Position numbers and translations under genes: made by a program
Notes under the pieces: model-generated
Databases searched by the model: none
What the model was told of the DNA's origin: nothing
Seen by the model: only the letters and a program-made list of their open reading frames with translations
DNA from: Crocinitomicaceae bacterium
GTDB lineage: Bacteria > Bacteroidota > Bacteroidia > Flavobacteriales_D > Crocinitomicaceae
Direction of reading: 5' to 3'
Assembly: GCA_018402525.1 (NCBI GenBank)
Contig: JAGYIR010000011.1
Coordinates: 124,001-188,000 of the forward strand
Length of the DNA: 64,000 nt
Shown: positions 61,196-64,000 of the stretch, in pieces
How the letters are laid out: the number at the start of each line of letters is the position of its first letter
Position numbering within the stretch: position 1 is the stretch's first letter

Positions 61196-62725
61196 CTAGG
61201 AGACCGTCATTCTAACCGATTCATCAAAGGGAATTTTCTTAATTTTACTATTGACCCAAGCCTCAACGTTAAAATACTCCAACACGACTCTTTCGTTGTG
61301 ATCTTCCAGCATCACCTTCAACTCTGCCTGTAAACTCTCAAAAATTTCCAGCTGTTGAATTCCAGAGTGGACTTTTGACAATTTACGCAGGTATTTGATA
61401 AAAACAGTTTCTACTTGATAATCCCGTTCGTGCTTGTTCAAGTAGCGGTTTGTCGATTTAATAATGTACTCCAAGAAATCATAGTTCTCTAACTCGTAAT
61501 GAATTACTAAGTTGAATAGCCTTGAGAAGCTATAAACGTCCTGTCGCAAGTTCTGTTCGTTGTCATTTAACACTTCATTGAGGTAGTGCAAGGCCTTTTT
61601 GAAATCACCAACACCAAAATAACTGTATGCAATGTTATAAGCAAGTAAGATCTCCATCTCCTTGCTCAGCTTTTCGTCATAATAAATTTTATTCTTCTCA
61701 ATTGTCGGGAGTAAATCCAAACTTTCTTGAAACTTACCTTCCGCATGTAGCAACGCCAATTCTTGGATGTATGAATTCCCAAAAATTTTCACTTCAAGAT
61801 CAATTGAATTAAAGCCCTTTTTCGATTGTAAGTCACGGATTTCAACAATTAGTTCTCTTGCTTTATCATAATTCTTACTATCAACATGACAGCGTAACAG
61901 GTGAAACAAAGTCATTACGTAACGAGAGCCAGAATCGAGTTTAATCAATGGATTATTGTCCAATATCTCTTTGGTTCGATTAAAAAATTGAAAACTGTCC
62001 TCGTAATTTCTATTAGTTGCAGCACATAATCCCTTGATATAATAGCAAATGGAAGCTGCCTTTGTCGAAAGTGCAGTATTCTTACCTTTAATCAGGTGAT
62101 AATTGGAGATGTCTTCAACTGTTTTTCGCTCAGCTTCGTTTCTTGTAAAGCCACCGCTTCTAAAAATTAGATTAATTTTTGAGTAGATAACCGTGTATTC
62201 CGCAAGATTACGGAGTTTCGCAATAACCATCTCCTCTTCTTCAACGAGTTTATCCAAATCCGCAGAAAAAACGCCTTGCTCGTATGCCGATTCTAGGAGT
62301 TTTTTCTCCCATGCGATCAATTCGAACCAGTAATAGAATTTCTCGTGTTTTTTCGCAGTTTCCTTGGCGCGAGAAACAAATTTCTCACATTCCTTATACA
62401 ATGCCTTGTTATATAGAATTTCTACATTTTTAATCTCCTGTTTCAAGGAGCTACTCACCGACTGTTCGCTATAAAAGGAACGCAAGCTCTTCAAAATCAA
62501 TTTATACAGGTGATTTTTCTCCGACGGCAGATGCTTCACAAATGTTTCATCCTTAAAAGCTTCTTTCAGCTCTTCTTCATCGTAATCATCTTGCCCTTCA
62601 ATGAAATCAAAGATTTTAAGGTAATTCTTTTCACCTGACTGCAAGGAAGATGAAAGCTTAAAAAAGCGTTTCTCGGATTTAGTCAGGGACTTAATTAGTT
62701 TAAATAGCTCAACAGAAGGTTTCAT
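61196..62725 (-). CDS. Helical-repeat protein of unknown function
   Basis: 509 residues, almost all helical. The N-terminal block LFKLIKSLTKSEKRFFKLSS is a distinctive Bacteroidota motif; later parts have TPR-like pairs of helices (YYIKGLCAATNRNYEDSFQF near 230, AYNIAYSYFGVGDFKKALHY near 375). I recognise a recurrent hypothetical family. No catalytic or DNA-binding motif. Probably a protein-interaction scaffold; pathway unknown. The gene stands alone, with a gap of about 210 bases upstream. Confidence 0.62.
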   Translation of the reverse strand: MKPSVELFKLIKSLTKSEKRFFKLSSSLQSGEKNYLKIFDFIEGQDDYDEEELKEAFKDETFVKHLPSEKNHLYKLILKSLRSFYSEQSVSSSLKQEIKNVEILYNKALYKECEKFVSRAKETAKKHEKFYYWFELIAWEKKLLESAYEQGVFSADLDKLVEEEEMVIAKLRNLAEYTVIYSKINLIFRSGGFTRNEAERKTVEDISNYHLIKGKNTALSTKAASICYYIKGLCAATNRNYEDSFQFFNRTKEILDNNPLIKLDSGSRYVMTLFHLLRCHVDSKNYDKARELIVEIRDLQSKKGFNSIDLEVKIFGNSYIQELALLHAEGKFQESLDLLPTIEKNKIYYDEKLSKEMEILLAYNIAYSYFGVGDFKKALHYLNEVLNDNEQNLRQDVYSFSRLFNLVIHYELENYDFLEYIIKSTNRYLNKHERDYQVETVFIKYLRKLSKVHSGIQQLEIFESLQAELKVMLEDHNERVVLEYFNVEAWVNSKIKKIPFDESVRMTVS

Positions 62726-62859
62726 AATCAGTAGTTTCTAATTTTACTGTTTAGACCAAATTTACACAGAAGATTTAAATAATGACCAAAAGCTTAAAAT
62801 TAATCGATATTACTAATTCGGTTTAGTTCAATAATTCGAGGTGTTATTCTTGAAATCCT

Positions 62860-62892
62860 AAAAAAAGGACGCTCCACAAATGAAACGTCCTT
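62860..62892 (-). terminator. Terminator of the LysM glucosaminidase gene
   Basis: A 7-bp stem (AAGGACG at 62865-62871 with its complement at 62886-62892) with a 14-base loop and, on the minus strand, a seven-T run. The rest of the 62726-62937 gap holds only the upstream region of the helical-repeat gene. Confidence 0.7.
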
Positions 62893-62937
62893 CTTAACAA
62901 CAACAAACTAAAAAACCTCACTATGGAATACTTTCCA

Positions 62938-63879
62938 TTAACGGAGGGTTACCTCTCTGCCGGTAGCGAACACCTGTTCGTCATCAACAATGCCATTCAA
63001 TTTTTTCAATGTATTTAAATTCACCGCATGAGTTTGAGAAAGCTCAATTAACGAGGTCTCTTTTTGAATTACGGTAACTTCTCTTTTGATTAAATTCCTT
63101 CGTTTTTTAGGTCGGATGTAAATAATATCTCCTTCGACTAGGACATCCTTATGCTTATCAAAATCATTGTATTTATACAACTGTGATAATTTCAACCCAA
63201 ACTCCTTTGCTATTTGATAAAACGTGTCGCCCTTTTTAGCGACAACGTACTTCACCCCTTTTTCATGTACATACACTTGATGCACATTTCCTCTCATGGA
63301 GGATCCTTTTTCTACAACAACCTTCTCCTTCGTTTTAGCGATGTGCGGTTTTGTTTCAATTTCAGGATTAGAAAAACCATCGAATTTGTGCAATCCTAAA
63401 TCTTCAATGATACCAATCAATAACTCAGGGTACTTGGGATTTGTCGCATAACCCGCTTTTTTCAACCCCTTTGCCCACGATTTATAATCGTCTGATTTGT
63501 AATCAAACAAAAACGCATAACGGTTGTATTTTTTTAAAAACTCACTGTGATCAATGTAGGAAAGTTCAGCCGTTTTGTATACGCGAAAACACTCATTCTT
63601 CGTATCATCATCCTTGTACATCTTCTTTCCTTCCCAGTTGTGACACTTAATGCCAAAATGATTATTTGCCTTTACGGCTAAATCAGAATTCCCACTTCCA
63701 CTCTCTAGTATACCCTGTGCAAGCGTTATACTAGCAGGAATATTGTGCATCATCATTTGTTCAATGGCAACTCCCTTCCACTGATCTACGTATTCTTGCT
63801 TGGTAATTTTCTTGTGCCCTGATGACGCCATTGAAAAACTGGTGAGCAATACCCCAATTGATACTAAATGTAATTTCAT
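62938..63879 (-). CDS. LysM-containing peptidoglycan glucosaminidase (GH73)
   Basis: 313 residues with a signal peptide ending about residue 19. Residues about 25-165 are the GH73 glucosaminidase domain: ASITLAQGILESGSGNSDLA with the catalytic Glu, NNHFGIKCHNW and YNRYAFLFDYKSDDYKSWAK. Two LysM units follow: YVVAKKGDTFYQIAKEFGL near 208 and a second, weaker one at VIQKETSLIELSQTHAVNL near 270. It cleaves GlcNAc-MurNAc bonds in the wall, with LysM holding the substrate. No partner gene is adjacent; its upstream region 63880-64000 has no gene. A terminator follows. Confidence 0.92.
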   Translation of the reverse strand: MKLHLVSIGVLLTSFSMASSGHKKITKQEYVDQWKGVAIEQMMMHNIPASITLAQGILESGSGNSDLAVKANNHFGIKCHNWEGKKMYKDDDTKNECFRVYKTAELSYIDHSEFLKKYNRYAFLFDYKSDDYKSWAKGLKKAGYATNPKYPELLIGIIEDLGLHKFDGFSNPEIETKPHIAKTKEKVVVEKGSSMRGNVHQVYVHEKGVKYVVAKKGDTFYQIAKEFGLKLSQLYKYNDFDKHKDVLVEGDIIYIRPKKRRNLIKREVTVIQKETSLIELSQTHAVNLNTLKKLNGIVDDEQVFATGREVTLR

Positions 63880-64000
63880 GACTTTAATTTGTTGTGTTGT
63901 GCTTCCTATTACGCCAATCAGCTCGTTAGGTTACAAAATTTGTTGATAACTGTCAAATTTTATGTTGATAACCAATAAAACTCTCATAATTCCAGCCATT

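Overview
This 64 kb window looks like chromosomal DNA of a free-living Bacteroidota bacterium, most probably Flavobacteriales (a Fluviicola/Crocinitomicaceae-like lineage is my guess). The reasons are: low GC; many starts without a clear Shine-Dalgarno; repeated -7 boxes of the form TAnnTTTG, several with a TTG about 18-20 bases upstream; type IX secretion C-terminal domains on two secreted proteins; and families typical of the phylum (S46 peptidase, DUF6702, DUF4199, putative porin, Rho with a long N-terminal insertion, archaeal/eukaryotic-type ProRS). I see no prophage, insertion sequence, integrase, CRISPR array or rRNA operon.

Layout. 1-6 kb: end of an HD hydrolase gene, a ROK sugar kinase, a GH92 alpha-mannosidase and a secreted multicopper oxidase. 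6-9.6 kb (minus): DUF922 protein, a higBA toxin-antitoxin locus with a nonsense-mutated toxin, rluF and a dicarboxylate/amino-acid symporter. 9.6-16 kb: an intergenic repeat cluster, rho, a DUF4199 protein, a frameshifted membrane glycosyltransferase, a lipid/protein methyltransferase and a DEAD-box helicase. 16-20 kb (minus): lipoprotein, cold-shock protein with a long leader, secreted redoxin, YwbE, PabC-like lyase, rhomboid. 20-28.4 kb: L,D-transpeptidase, rpe, DinB-like protein, tandem universal stress protein, CvfB-like S1 protein, a LytS/LytR-type pair and an Ntox23-like secreted protein. 28.5-34 kb: pyrG, yidC, a FabH-like ketosynthase and a GT2. 34-39 kb: a periplasmic/secreted proteolysis cluster (DUF6702, M1, S46). 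39-45.5 kb: mutL, two tandem rhomboids, an EEP-family hydrolase, a Sua5-like protein and a stand-alone glutamine amidotransferase. 45.5-51 kb: a possible HExxH metalloprotein, fused SpmA/SpmB, a 25-residue-repeat protein, Smr-domain protein, site-2 protease, hemB. 51-55.7 kb: a three-gene module of lipoprotein, small secreted protein and a TerB-like/ABCG fusion exporter. 55.7-64 kb (minus): fabG, porin, rpsT behind two identical tRNA-Glu genes, proS, a helical-repeat protein and a LysM glucosaminidase.

Most of the window is housekeeping and envelope biology, and I do not see a large unknown system. The best leads are: higB, in which a TAG replaces one codon and removes the catalytic DYH tail while higA and two operator palindromes remain; a glycosyltransferase split exactly at a T TTT TTA heptamer followed by TAA; the lipoprotein/secreted protein/TerB-ABCG operon; a four-fold 25-residue repeat protein coupled to SpmAB; and two families of intergenic inverted repeats.
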